Positions 8,688 through 17,467 of a stretch of DNA of 56,210 nt are shown piece by piece (positions within the stretch are counted from its first letter, which is position 1; every line of letters starts with the position of its first letter). Origin of the DNA: Perlabentimonas gracilis (lineage in GTDB: Bacteria > Bacteroidota > Bacteroidia > Bacteroidales > Tenuifilaceae). The notes below the pieces were generated by a model. It was not told where the DNA came from. It was given only the letters and a program-made list of their open reading frames with translations, and made no database searches. The stretch covers positions 1-56,210 of the forward strand of contig NZ_JAANIG010000030.1 in the NCBI RefSeq assembly GCF_011174675.1, given 5' to 3'. The position numbers and the translations under genes are program-made.

Positions 8688-9263
8688 ATGAACAGTATGG
8701 ATAATGGCAATGGAAAGAAGATGAACCGACGTGAGTTTCTTAACAGTGGACTTCGGTTTACGGTAGCCATCGGATTGGGCGCAACCATTGGGCATCTTCT
8801 CGGAAAATCGTCGTCGCAACAAATGGTTTGGCAGCTCGACCCCACAAAGTGCATTCAGTGTGGAAAGTGCGCTACTAGCTGCGTAAAAACGCCTTCGGCG
8901 GTTAAGTGCGTGCACGTTTACAGTATGTGTGGTTACTGCGACCTTTGCGGAGGTTATTTCCGACCCGAGGCCAAGGATTTAACCACAGCTGCCGAGAATC
9001 AGCTTTGTCCCACCAGCGCCATCAAAAGAAAGTTTGTTGAGGATCCATATTTTGAGTACGAGATTGATGAGGAGCTTTGCAACGGTTGCGGTAAATGCGT
9101 TAAGGGATGTGGTGCCTTTGGGAATGGCTCGCTTCAACTACAAATTCGTCACGATTTATGCGATAACTGTAATGAATGCGCCATTGCCCGCGATTGTCCA
9201 GCCGATGCATTTACCAGAGTACCTTCAAATCAACCCTATCTGCTAACAGGTATTGAGGGATAA
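8688..9263 (+). CDS. Tat-exported polyferredoxin, NapG-like
   Basis: 191 residues. The N-terminus carries a twin-arginine motif (NRREFL, Arg 14-15) and a hydrophobic stretch (about 23-39), so the folded iron-sulphur protein should be exported or anchored on the outer face of the inner membrane. Cysteine groups are C55-x2-C-x2-C-x3-C, a C81-x2-C-x2-C set with C107, C131-x2-C-x2-C-x3-C, and C158-x2-C-x2-C-x5-C170. That pattern suits up to four [4Fe-4S] clusters, as in NapG/MauM-type proteins. NapG normally works with NapH to pass electrons from quinol to a periplasmic acceptor, and the next gene here is NapH-like. No nitrate reductase is present, so the acceptor is unknown; the adjacent propeller proteins are candidates. 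Confidence 0.85.
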   Translation: MNSMDNGNGKKMNRREFLNSGLRFTVAIGLGATIGHLLGKSSSQQMVWQLDPTKCIQCGKCATSCVKTPSAVKCVHVYSMCGYCDLCGGYFRPEAKDLTTAAENQLCPTSAIKRKFVEDPYFEYEIDEELCNGCGKCVKGCGAFGNGSLQLQIRHDLCDNCNECAIARDCPADAFTRVPSNQPYLLTGIEG

Positions 9264-9277
9264 AACTATAAACTACA

Positions 9278-10540
9278 ATGAAAAGAATATTTACACATAT
9301 AGTTTTACTTGTTTTTCTTCTGATACAGACAATTAGCGTAAAAGCAGTTGAACGGTTTCCCAAGCCCGACTTCGAATCGGGCTACGAAACGCCATCAACC
9401 ATTATGCCCGATCCCCGATCGGAGGCACTTGCCATTCTCGATGTTTTTGTGCTTATAGCTGCACTTGCCATTACTAGCTGGCTTGTACTTAAAAAGCGAT
9501 CAAGACGAGGCGTGTTCTGGATGTCAATTTTTTCCATTGCTTACTTTGGCTTCTTCCGAAAGGGTTGCGTGTGCGCGGTTGGCTCCATTCAGAATGTAGT
9601 TCTGGCGTTGTTCAACCCAGAATATAGCATCCCCATAACCGTAATTCTCTTTTTTGCCATTCCAATTATTTTTACGCTGTTCTACGGGCGTACTTTCTGT
9701 GCGGGCGTGTGTCCTTTGGGTGCTATTCAGGATGTTTTTCTTTTTAAACCCATTAGTTTAAAGCCTTGGCTTTTAAAAGTTTTGGGATTGATTCCCTTTC
9801 TTTATCTAGGTATCTCCATTCTTTACGCCGCAACGACAACCGATTTTGTTATTTGCCGCTACGACCCGTTCGTTGGTATCTTTAGGCTCGATGCAACCTT
9901 TATGATGTTTGCCCTTGGCGGGGCACTGCTACTTATAGGTGTGTTTGTTGCACGACCCTACTGCCGTTTCCTTTGTCCCTATGGAGTAATCCTAAATTTG
10001 GTAAGTAGAGTTTCAAAAAAACATTTAACCATCACGCCATCGGCTTGTATTCAGTGTAAGCTGTGCGAGGATTCCTGTCCGTTTGATGCCATTGAAAAAC
10101 CTGTTCCTGCCAAGGAGCGTGAGGATAGCAAAACGGCTGTTAACCGAATGATTCGCCTTGCTGTTATTATCCCATTGCTAGTATTAGCGGGCGGTTTTGT
10201 GGGTTCGCAGTTTCACGAGAATTTGGCAAGGGTAAATCCCACGGTTCAGCTGGCACAGGAGATAATGAATTTTGATGATTCCCAACCCGAGAGCTTCGAG
10301 GTTACAGCATTCCGATCGGCTGGGCGCTCGGCCGAGGATTTATATAAAGAGGCAGCTGCAATAGTTCATAGGTTTTACATTGGTGGCTGGATTTTGGGTG
10401 GTTTCATCGGGTTAACCTTTGGATTAACTCTGGCCAGCTTATCAATTTTTAGGTATCGGGAGGATTACGAACCCAACAAGGGAACCTGCTTAAGTTGCGC
10501 TCGATGCATTGATTATTGCCCAGTGAAGGAGGAGTTATAA
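9278..10540 (+). CDS. NapH/NosR-like membrane polyferredoxin
   Basis: 420 residues. It has an N-terminal signal or transmembrane segment (6-22), then further membrane segments (about 50-70, 80-95, 120-137, 165-185, 207-225, 290-308, 367-390). Two membrane-interface CxxxCP motifs (C141/C145, C229/C233) are the hallmark of the NapH/NosR/CcoG group. Two ferredoxin sets follow: C257-x2-C-x2-C-x3-CP and, at the extreme C-terminus, C404-x2-C-x2-C-x3-CP. An additional GCVCAVG pair sits at 97-99. In this family such proteins carry electrons across or along the membrane, often from quinol. It lies 14 bp after the NapG-like gene. Together they form the membrane step of the proposed electron path. NosR would also have an FMN-binding domain, which is absent. 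Confidence 0.85.
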   Translation: MKRIFTHIVLLVFLLIQTISVKAVERFPKPDFESGYETPSTIMPDPRSEALAILDVFVLIAALAITSWLVLKKRSRRGVFWMSIFSIAYFGFFRKGCVCAVGSIQNVVLALFNPEYSIPITVILFFAIPIIFTLFYGRTFCAGVCPLGAIQDVFLFKPISLKPWLLKVLGLIPFLYLGISILYAATTTDFVICRYDPFVGIFRLDATFMMFALGGALLLIGVFVARPYCRFLCPYGVILNLVSRVSKKHLTITPSACIQCKLCEDSCPFDAIEKPVPAKEREDSKTAVNRMIRLAVIIPLLVLAGGFVGSQFHENLARVNPTVQLAQEIMNFDDSQPESFEVTAFRSAGRSAEDLYKEAAAIVHRFYIGGWILGGFIGLTFGLTLASLSIFRYREDYEPNKGTCLSCARCIDYCPVKEEL

Positions 10541-10561
10541 GTTTATATTGTATTATAAAAA

Positions 10562-12445
10562 GTGAGTATGAATACAAAACTTAAAGATATTATCGAAAAT
10601 GTTCGCCTTTGGAAAAGGGTTGCCCTTATTGCAGGGGTATATTCTTTCATCTTTTCCATTCTAATTATTGCAAACTTTGCTCAGGTTAATAGGGTTGACC
10701 CAGTAAATACAACTGTTATCAACGCTCTTGTGGAGCGTTTAAGCCAGAATCCCGACGATGTGGAACTTCGCGAGGAGATTCGCCAGCTCGATTTGCTTGC
10801 CCGCAAGGCCTACTTCACAAATCAATGGCAAATTCGTTACGGTGGATATATGCTTGCTATTGGTGTGTTGGTGCTAATTATTGCAATGCAATTTATAAGT
10901 ATCGGAAAGAAAAATTTACCAAATATTGATGATAAAGAGGATTATAAATATCTGGTTTTACAGAAAAAAGCACGCTTTTGGGTCTCCGTAGGCGGTGCAA
11001 CCATTGTTGTTCTTGCGCTGGTATTTGCCTTTTTAACTCAGAATCAGCTTAAGGATACCTTTACTGCAAAGGTATTGGCAGTGTCTCAGTCGGATATGCA
11101 AGAGGTAGCCGAGCAATCACCAATTAGTGAATCAGAGATAACATCAGCAGATCATTTACAAGCGGAAGAAGAAGTTATTGAAGAGAAGATTCAGGAAGTT
11201 GAGCAAGCGAAAATATCAACAGAAAAGGTAATTGAAAAGCCAAAAGTTGATACCAGTCAGCCTAAAGAGAAAACCAACGATTACGCCACCAACGAGGAGA
11301 TGAAGAAGAATTTTCCCAGTTTCAGAGGTTTTGGGGGGACTGGCATAGCGTATCAAAAGAATATTCCCACTAGCTGGAATGGCGAGTCGGGCGAGAACAT
11401 CCTGTGGAAAACCCAAATTCCTTTAAAAGGCTACAATTCGCCTGTGGTTTGGGAGGGCAAAGTATTCCTTGCTGGCGCAAGTACAACCAAGCGCGAGCTG
11501 TACTGTTTCGATGCCAATTCTGGCAAAATTTTATGGACAGTAAATGCCGATAATATTAAGGGTACACCAGCAAAATCGCCCAGTGTTAGGGACGATACCG
11601 GCCACTCTGCCCCAACCGTTGCGACTGATGGTAAGCGTGTTTTTGCCATCTTCTCCAATGGCGATATGATAGCTGCCGATATGCAGGGCAAAAGGGTTTG
11701 GGCCAAGAACTTGGGCTTGCCTCAAAATCACTATGGTTATTCATCTTCGCTTATCACCTACAAGAACTTAGTAATTGTTCAGTACGACGACAGCAAAACG
11801 CCAAAAATTCTTGCTTTATCATCAACCACTGGAGAAGAGGTTTGGAGCACTCCCCGCAAGGTGAAGGTTTCCTGGGCTTCGCCCATTCTGGTGAATACGG
11901 GTAAAAGGGATGAGCTAATGCTGATTTCTGAACCATCCATTGCATCATACGACCCCGCAACGGGAATGGAACTCTGGAGTATTGATGGGATGTACGGTGA
12001 GGTTGGCCCATCGCTGGCTTATGCCAATGGGATAGTATTTGGCGTGAATGAATATGCTATGATTATGGCTGTTAAGGTTGGCGAGACTCCCGAACTGATT
12101 TGGGAGGATTCCGATTACCTTTCAGATATTCCTAGTCCAGTGGCAACCGATAAGTATCTGTTTTTGCCAACTACCTATGGTGCAGTGGCCTGCTACGATG
12201 CGCAAACAGGATCGTTGTTGTGGGAACACGATTTTGATGATGGATTTTTTGCATCGCCAATGCTGGTTGAGGGTAGGGTTTATCTCCTTGATAAAGTTGG
12301 AGTGATGCAGATAATTAAGGCCGATGGGAAGTTTGAACAGATTGGTCAGGCCGGTTTAGGCGAGGCAACTGTTGCAACTCCTGCATTTTCCAACGGACGG
12401 ATTTTTATAAGGGGCGAGAAGAACTTGTATTGTATAGGTAAGTAG
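10562..12445 (+). CDS. PQQ-like beta-propeller with three-helix membrane domain
   Basis: 627 residues from GTG 10562 (an ATG two codons in, at 10568, is equally possible). Three transmembrane helices (about 19-38, 95-114, 139-159) are followed by an acidic, Glu/Lys-rich flexible linker (165-245) and a PQQ/BamB-type propeller (about 250-627) that opens with FRGFGGTG, echoing the WRG/FRG signature of the upstream paralogues. Blade ends include CFDANSGKILWT and CYDAQTGSLLWE. The architecture displays the propeller at the end of a tether on the outer face, next to the NapGH-like pair encoded immediately upstream (21 bp). Only 4 bp separate it from the NuoEF fusion gene. It is the best candidate to couple the propellers physically to the membrane redox module; this is inference from layout. 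Confidence 0.8.
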   Translation: MSMNTKLKDIIENVRLWKRVALIAGVYSFIFSILIIANFAQVNRVDPVNTTVINALVERLSQNPDDVELREEIRQLDLLARKAYFTNQWQIRYGGYMLAIGVLVLIIAMQFISIGKKNLPNIDDKEDYKYLVLQKKARFWVSVGGATIVVLALVFAFLTQNQLKDTFTAKVLAVSQSDMQEVAEQSPISESEITSADHLQAEEEVIEEKIQEVEQAKISTEKVIEKPKVDTSQPKEKTNDYATNEEMKKNFPSFRGFGGTGIAYQKNIPTSWNGESGENILWKTQIPLKGYNSPVVWEGKVFLAGASTTKRELYCFDANSGKILWTVNADNIKGTPAKSPSVRDDTGHSAPTVATDGKRVFAIFSNGDMIAADMQGKRVWAKNLGLPQNHYGYSSSLITYKNLVIVQYDDSKTPKILALSSTTGEEVWSTPRKVKVSWASPILVNTGKRDELMLISEPSIASYDPATGMELWSIDGMYGEVGPSLAYANGIVFGVNEYAMIMAVKVGETPELIWEDSDYLSDIPSPVATDKYLFLPTTYGAVACYDAQTGSLLWEHDFDDGFFASPMLVEGRVYLLDKVGVMQIIKADGKFEQIGQAGLGEATVATPAFSNGRIFIRGEKNLYCIGK

Positions 12446-12449
12446 ATTT

Positions 12450-14795
12450 ATGGAAAACAATATTTTTAAAATAGTTGATGACATTGTAGAAAGAACTGGT
12501 AGGACAGTTGATGCGGTGATCCCAATTCTACAGGAGATACAGAATCAATACAACTATCTTCCACAGGAAGCGCTAGAAAGGGTATGCCAAACAACCGATA
12601 TTACTCCCTCAAGAATTTACGGTATATCAACATTTTACACCCAGTTCAGGCACAAGCCTGTGGGTAAGCATATGGTTAAGGTATGCGTGGGCACAGCTTG
12701 CCACGTAAAGGGTGCAATGCTGGTTTACGATGCCTTTAAGCGCAAACTTAACATCCCCGAAAATGACGATACCGATGCCGAAGGGCTTTTCACAGTCGAA
12801 AAGGTGGCCTGCTTGGGATGTTGCACCATTGCACCCGTGGTGCAAATAGATAGCCTAACCTATGGCTACGTAACCTCTGAAACTGTACCCGAGGTGATTT
12901 CCGATTTTCTGGCATCAAGCAACGGACAGTCGAACGGTTCAGTTCCTTTTGTTGATAGTAAGGAGTTTCAGGGCGAAATCAGAATTGGCTTAGGCTCGTG
13001 TTGCGTGGCAAGTGGAAGTTTTGGGGTGAAGGAAGAGTTGGAGAAAACCTTGGTGAAAAGCCGAATCAATGTGAATGTAAAGCACGTTGGGTGCGTGGGA
13101 ATATGCAACCAGGTGCCAATGCTCGAGGTGCACAAACCCAACGAGGCGCCGGTTTACTACACCAAAATCAAACCCGATGAGGTGAGGGAGGTTATTCATC
13201 GCCATTTCAGGCCTTCCAGCCCATTAACGAGGTTAAGGGACAGTATTTACGGGGTGTTCGATAATCTGGTTTTCGATAGCGTTCCCAAATCAATTAAACG
13301 ATACTCATCTGAGAGTGTAAATACTCCAGTTGCCGAATTCCTAAAGGGTCAAATCAACATTGCAACCGAGCACAGGGGAATTCTAAAGCCCTCCGACATT
13401 GATGAGTATATAAGTTTGGGTGGCTTTTCTGCTCTGGAGGAGTGTTTGAAAAGAAAATCTCCGCTTGAGGTTATTGATACAATCAAGGAGAGTGGTCTTC
13501 GCGGAAGGGGCGGAGCGGGCTTTCCCACTGGAACAAAATGGAAGCTTGTTGCCAGCGCCGAGGCTGATAAAAAGTATATTATTTGCAATGGCGATGAGGG
13601 CGACCCCGGCGCATTTATGGACAGGATGCTACTCGAATCCTATCCGTTCAGGGTAATTGAGGGGATAATAATAGCTGCATACGCAGTTGGTGCCAACGAG
13701 GGGCTATTTTACATTCGCGCCGAGTACCCGCTGGCGTTAGAACGAATTCGCGAAGCACTAAAAACTTGCGTAAGCAAGAATCTGCTGGGTAATAATATCC
13801 TTGGAAGTGATTTTTCATTCAATCTTAAAATATTTGAGGGTGCAGGTGCTTTTGTTTGTGGCGAGGAAACTGCGCTCATTGCTTCGGTTGAGGGGAAACG
13901 TGGATACCCAACTATGCGCCCTCCATATCCTGCAAAAAAGGGTTTGCGGGGAAAGCCAACCCTAATAAACAATGTCGAAACCTACTCGCAAGTATCGTGG
14001 ATTATTCGCAATGGTGCCGAGGCTTTCCATAGCATTGGCACAAAGCAGAGTAAGGGCACAAAGGTTTTTGCCCTGGCGGGCAAGGTAAATCGGGGCGGAC
14101 TAATTGAAGTGCCTATGGGAATTACAATCCGAAGGATTGTTGAGGAGATTGGCGGTGGAATTCCCAATGGCAAACGCTTTAAAGCGGTTCAGATTGGTGG
14201 TCCATCGGGTGGTTGTATTCCTGCTTCAATGGCCGATACTCCCATCGATTTTCACTCGCTGGTTGAGGTGGGCGCAATGATGGGTTCTGGTGGCCTAATC
14301 GTTCTCGACGAAACCGATTGTATGGTCGATATTGCCCGATATTTCTTAACCTTCACTAAAGATCAATCGTGCGGCCGATGCACATTTTGTAGGGTGGGCA
14401 CAAAGCGTATGCTCGATATCCTTGATAAGATTTCCAGCGGAAAGGGTACTCACGAGGATTTGGATATGCTTGAAAATCTTGCCCACAGCACCAAAAAGGG
14501 GAGTATTTGTGGTTTAGGTAAAAGCGCACCCAATCCGGTGCTCACCACGCTCAAGTATTTTAGGGATGAGTACGAGGCGCATATCAACGGGAATTGCCCA
14601 ACGGGCAAGTGTAAGGAGATGATTTCTTACGATATAACCGATGAGTGCATAGGCTGCACTAAATGCGCCCAGCGTTGCCCGGTTGATGCCATTGAGGCAA
14701 AGCCATATGAGATTCATAGTATCGATTTGGAGAAGTGCATCAAGTGCGATATTTGCAAACAAATTTGTCCAGTAAATGCGGTAGTAACACGATGA
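12450..14795 (+). CDS. NuoE-NuoF fusion, NAD(P)H-oxidising flavoprotein with extra ferredoxin domains
   Basis: 781 residues. Residues 1-155 are a NuoE/HndA [2Fe-2S] thioredoxin-like domain (C79, C84, C121, C125). Residues 175-250 are a second thioredoxin-like [2Fe-2S] ferredoxin domain (C184/C185, C215, C219). Residues 290-705 are NuoF: the NADH/FMN site GRGGAGFPTG (352-361), NGDEGDPGAF (381-389), and a [4Fe-4S] site C641-x2-C-x2-C with C687. Residues 725-781 are a 2x[4Fe-4S] ferredoxin (C733 and C763 groups). This matches HydB/HndC-type subunits of NAD(P)-linked bifurcating hydrogenases and formate dehydrogenases, with NuoE fused on. No hydrogenase or formate dehydrogenase catalytic subunit is present in the window. 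It is cytosolic (no signal) and would take electrons from NAD(P)H or give them back. It shares an ATGA overlap with the next gene. Confidence 0.9.
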   Translation: MENNIFKIVDDIVERTGRTVDAVIPILQEIQNQYNYLPQEALERVCQTTDITPSRIYGISTFYTQFRHKPVGKHMVKVCVGTACHVKGAMLVYDAFKRKLNIPENDDTDAEGLFTVEKVACLGCCTIAPVVQIDSLTYGYVTSETVPEVISDFLASSNGQSNGSVPFVDSKEFQGEIRIGLGSCCVASGSFGVKEELEKTLVKSRINVNVKHVGCVGICNQVPMLEVHKPNEAPVYYTKIKPDEVREVIHRHFRPSSPLTRLRDSIYGVFDNLVFDSVPKSIKRYSSESVNTPVAEFLKGQINIATEHRGILKPSDIDEYISLGGFSALEECLKRKSPLEVIDTIKESGLRGRGGAGFPTGTKWKLVASAEADKKYIICNGDEGDPGAFMDRMLLESYPFRVIEGIIIAAYAVGANEGLFYIRAEYPLALERIREALKTCVSKNLLGNNILGSDFSFNLKIFEGAGAFVCGEETALIASVEGKRGYPTMRPPYPAKKGLRGKPTLINNVETYSQVSWIIRNGAEAFHSIGTKQSKGTKVFALAGKVNRGGLIEVPMGITIRRIVEEIGGGIPNGKRFKAVQIGGPSGGCIPASMADTPIDFHSLVEVGAMMGSGGLIVLDETDCMVDIARYFLTFTKDQSCGRCTFCRVGTKRMLDILDKISSGKGTHEDLDMLENLAHSTKKGSICGLGKSAPNPVLTTLKYFRDEYEAHINGNCPTGKCKEMISYDITDECIGCTKCAQRCPVDAIEAKPYEIHSIDLEKCIKCDICKQICPVNAVVTR

Positions 14796-16348
14796 TTAAT
14801 CTAAAAATAAATAGCAAAGAAATTACTGTCCCTCAAGGGACAACCATTCTCGATGCAGCTAAAACAATGGGGGTTGATATACTCACAATGTGCTACCTCG
14901 AGGGGAATTCCAATCATCCATCGTGTATGGTTTGCGTGGTAAAGGATAACCATTCGGGAATGCTTTACCCGTCGTGCGCAATGCCCGTAGGGCAGGGAAT
15001 GGATATTGAAACCGACAGCGAGGAGGTAATCAATGCTCGTCGTGAGGCGCTGGAACTGCTGTTAAGCGATCACGTGGGCGACTGCGAAGCTCCCTGTCGG
15101 GTTGCCTGCCCAGCTTTTATGGATATTCCCCAAATGAATAGGCTTATCGCCAAAGGCGATTTTCTGAGTGCATTAAAGGTTGTAAAGGAGGAGATTGCGC
15201 TACCCAGCATTCTCGGTTATATCTGTTCTGCTCCCTGCGAAAAGGTTTGTAGGAGGAAGCAGGTTGATAGCCCCGTTTCAATTTGTATGTTGAAAAGATT
15301 TGCAGCGGTTCACAATACCGAAAATGAATCACCATACTTCCCTCATAAGGAGTTGCCGACTGGCAAAAGTGTTGCCATAATTGGTGCGGGACCCGCTGGT
15401 CTTTCCTGCGCATTTCATCTTTTAAAATTGGGTCACTCTGTAACGGTTTTCGATTCGCATTCCGAGGCTGGAGGATCTTTGCTTAATCTACCTGAAAGTG
15501 AACTGCCCAAAACTTCGTTAAGCGATGAAATAAAGCTAATTAAAGATTTTGGGGCAGAGTTCAAACTTGAACAAATTGTGACACCTGAGGTTTTTAAAGT
15601 AGAAATCAAACCAAAATACGATGCTACTGTTTTTGCAGTTGGCGAAATAGATAAATCGAGCTCTTTTGATTTTGGTTTTAAAACCAATGAAAAGGGCATT
15701 GCTGTTAGGGATGATTTTAAGGTAAATGATTCAATTTTTGCCTGTGGTAGCGCAATCCGACCATTAAAGATGGCTGTTAAGGCGGTTGCTCAGGGCAAGG
15801 AAACGGCTTATGCAGTAAATAGATTTTTAGACGGAAAATCTGTAGATATCAGATATGATAGGTTTAACTCTAGGTTTGGACTATTGCAAGAGGCAGAGAT
15901 TTCGGAGTATCTAAAGGAGGCAGAAAACAAGGGAGAGGAAGTTAACCCAAAGGTTGGAAAACTGGCTGGTTTTACTGCCGATGAGGCCATTGCCGAGGCA
16001 AAGAGGTGTATGCACTGCGATTGTCGCAAACCCAATACTTGTAAACTACGCAACTATGCCGATGATTACAAGGTAGATAGAATAAAATACGCTATGGGCA
16101 CCAGAAGTACGTTGAAGAAGTATCTTCAGCATAACGAGGTGGTTTATGAGCCCGAAAAATGTATTCGTTGCGGGTTGTGTATAGAGATTGCCACAAGGCA
16201 TAAGGAGAAGATTGGCCTAACGTATATTGGGCGTGGTTTTGATGTAAGGGTTCAAATACCCTTTAACCTTGAGCTAAGCGAAGCGTTAACAGAAGTTGCT
16301 ATGGAGTGCGCCAATGCTTGCCCCACAGGGGCAATTGCAGCTAAATAA
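14792..16348 (+). CDS. [2Fe-2S]/GltD-like/NuoG-like iron-sulphur flavoprotein lacking an NAD(P) domain
   Basis: The ATG at 14792 overlaps the previous stop (ATGA) and gives 518 residues. Residues 1-75 are a [2Fe-2S] ferredoxin (C34, C45, C48, C62). Residues 95-170 are a DPD/GltD N-terminal iron-sulphur domain (C98-x3-C-x3-C and C145-x3-C-x3-C...C165). Residues 192-350 are an FAD fold with GAGPAG (198-203) and the closing SIFACGS...AVAQGKETA segment. Between these halves only about 110 residues are present and no second GxGxxA/G fold is seen, so the NAD(P)H-binding domain usual in GltD/NfnB is missing. Residues 400-518 hold CMHCDCR and a NuoG/HydA-like site (C457-x2-C-x2-C ... C506-x3-CPTGA). 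It is probably the electron-accepting partner of the NuoEF fusion. Confidence 0.85.
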   Translation: MINLKINSKEITVPQGTTILDAAKTMGVDILTMCYLEGNSNHPSCMVCVVKDNHSGMLYPSCAMPVGQGMDIETDSEEVINARREALELLLSDHVGDCEAPCRVACPAFMDIPQMNRLIAKGDFLSALKVVKEEIALPSILGYICSAPCEKVCRRKQVDSPVSICMLKRFAAVHNTENESPYFPHKELPTGKSVAIIGAGPAGLSCAFHLLKLGHSVTVFDSHSEAGGSLLNLPESELPKTSLSDEIKLIKDFGAEFKLEQIVTPEVFKVEIKPKYDATVFAVGEIDKSSSFDFGFKTNEKGIAVRDDFKVNDSIFACGSAIRPLKMAVKAVAQGKETAYAVNRFLDGKSVDIRYDRFNSRFGLLQEAEISEYLKEAENKGEEVNPKVGKLAGFTADEAIAEAKRCMHCDCRKPNTCKLRNYADDYKVDRIKYAMGTRSTLKKYLQHNEVVYEPEKCIRCGLCIEIATRHKEKIGLTYIGRGFDVRVQIPFNLELSEALTEVAMECANACPTGAIAAK

Positions 16349-16366
16349 GCAAAAACAATTGTAATT

Positions 16367-17467
16367 ATGGTTAGACTATTTTTGATTTTGATGTTTGTCT
16401 CCAGCCTAGCTTTTGCCCAAGAAGGGTCTAGCTGGCAGAACTTCAGGGGGAACAAATCGCTTACCGGAGAGGCAAGCGTCAATCTGCCTAAATCCTTAAA
16501 ATTACTTTGGACATATAAAACCGAGGATGCCATAAAATCGTCACCAGTAATCTACAATGGCATTGTATATATTGGCTCCAACGATGGATTTGTGTATGCA
16601 ATTGACAATGGAAAGCTGAAGTGGAAATACCAAACGCCCACATCAATCGAGGCTCCTCCGCTATTCATTGATAATTTGATAATTGTTAGCTCATTGGAGG
16701 GTATTGTGTACGCTCTCGATGCTTCTTCGGGGAAGCTGAAATGGGAGTATGCTACTGATGGACAGATCTCTGGAGCTGCAAACTGGTTCGTTGCTCCCGA
16801 TGGTAAAGGGAAAAGAATAATTGTGGGAAGCTACGACTTCTTTTTGCACTGCATTGATGTTAAAACCGGAAAGGGAATTTGGAAGTACGAAACCGATAAC
16901 TATATCAACGGAACGCCTTCGGTAAGCGATAAAACCACAATTTTTGGCGGATGCGATGGCTTTGTTTACCTGCTGGATTTGAATATGGGAACGCTTGCAG
17001 GAAAAATTGAGATTGGAACCTATATGGCTGCCTCAGCAGCCATTGAAAACGGTAAAGCCTACTTTGGCAACTACGATGGCAAATTCTATAGCGCCGATTT
17101 ATCATCCAAAAAAATAGTTTGGACCTACAATGGAACAGCCCCATTCATCTCATCACCAGCAATAGCAGGCGATAGAGTGGTGATTGGCTCACGCGATAAG
17201 CATATCTATTGTTTCGAGAAATCAACTGGTAGGTTGATATGGAAATTCAGAACCCGTGGGAGCGTTGACAGCTCACCCGTAATTTCTAAAAACATTGTGG
17301 TTGTTGGCTCGGGCGATGGAAGGCTGTATATGATTGATCTAAAAACTGGACAAGAGGTTTGGTCGTACGAAATTGGAAAACCCATTATTAGCTCTCCTGC
17401 CGTTACAAATGATATGGTGGTTGTGGGATCGATGGATGGTAGTGTTTACGCTTTTGGAGTGAAATAG
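16367..17467 (+). CDS. Secreted PQQ/BamB-like beta-propeller, regular repeats
   Basis: 366 residues with a signal peptide (about 1-17, SLAFAQ) and the NFRG signature at about residue 25. The rest is eight very regular units of about 40 residues with the pattern SSPVI-x-x-VVVGS-x-DG-x-x-YAID-x-x-TG-x-x-xW; the last unit is completed by the first, as in closed propellers. It is closer to canonical BamB/PQQ_2 repeats than the paralogues at 2043-7262. It lies 18 bp after the flavoprotein gene and closes the co-directional run. It is probably periplasmic. BamB itself is unlikely because the gene sits in a redox operon and lacks a lipobox. Confidence 0.85.
   Translation: MVRLFLILMFVSSLAFAQEGSSWQNFRGNKSLTGEASVNLPKSLKLLWTYKTEDAIKSSPVIYNGIVYIGSNDGFVYAIDNGKLKWKYQTPTSIEAPPLFIDNLIIVSSLEGIVYALDASSGKLKWEYATDGQISGAANWFVAPDGKGKRIIVGSYDFFLHCIDVKTGKGIWKYETDNYINGTPSVSDKTTIFGGCDGFVYLLDLNMGTLAGKIEIGTYMAASAAIENGKAYFGNYDGKFYSADLSSKKIVWTYNGTAPFISSPAIAGDRVVIGSRDKHIYCFEKSTGRLIWKFRTRGSVDSSPVISKNIVVVGSGDGRLYMIDLKTGQEVWSYEIGKPIISSPAVTNDMVVVGSMDGSVYAFGVK

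Noticed and set aside
14735-14791. Longer start for the GltD-like protein
   Set aside because: The upstream codons overlap the ferredoxin end of the previous gene; ATG 14792 gives a clean [2Fe-2S] domain start and an ATGA overlap.
12450-16348. Electron-bifurcating [FeFe] hydrogenase locus
   Set aside because: Subunits resemble HydB/HydC, but no H-cluster subunit occurs in the window and the partner flavoprotein is GltD-like.
2043-17467. PQQ-dependent alcohol or glucose dehydrogenases
   Set aside because: The propellers lack CxxCH haem sites and the dehydrogenase catalytic context; the adjacent cysteines in the 7265 protein are in an NHL-like fold. No pqq genes were seen.
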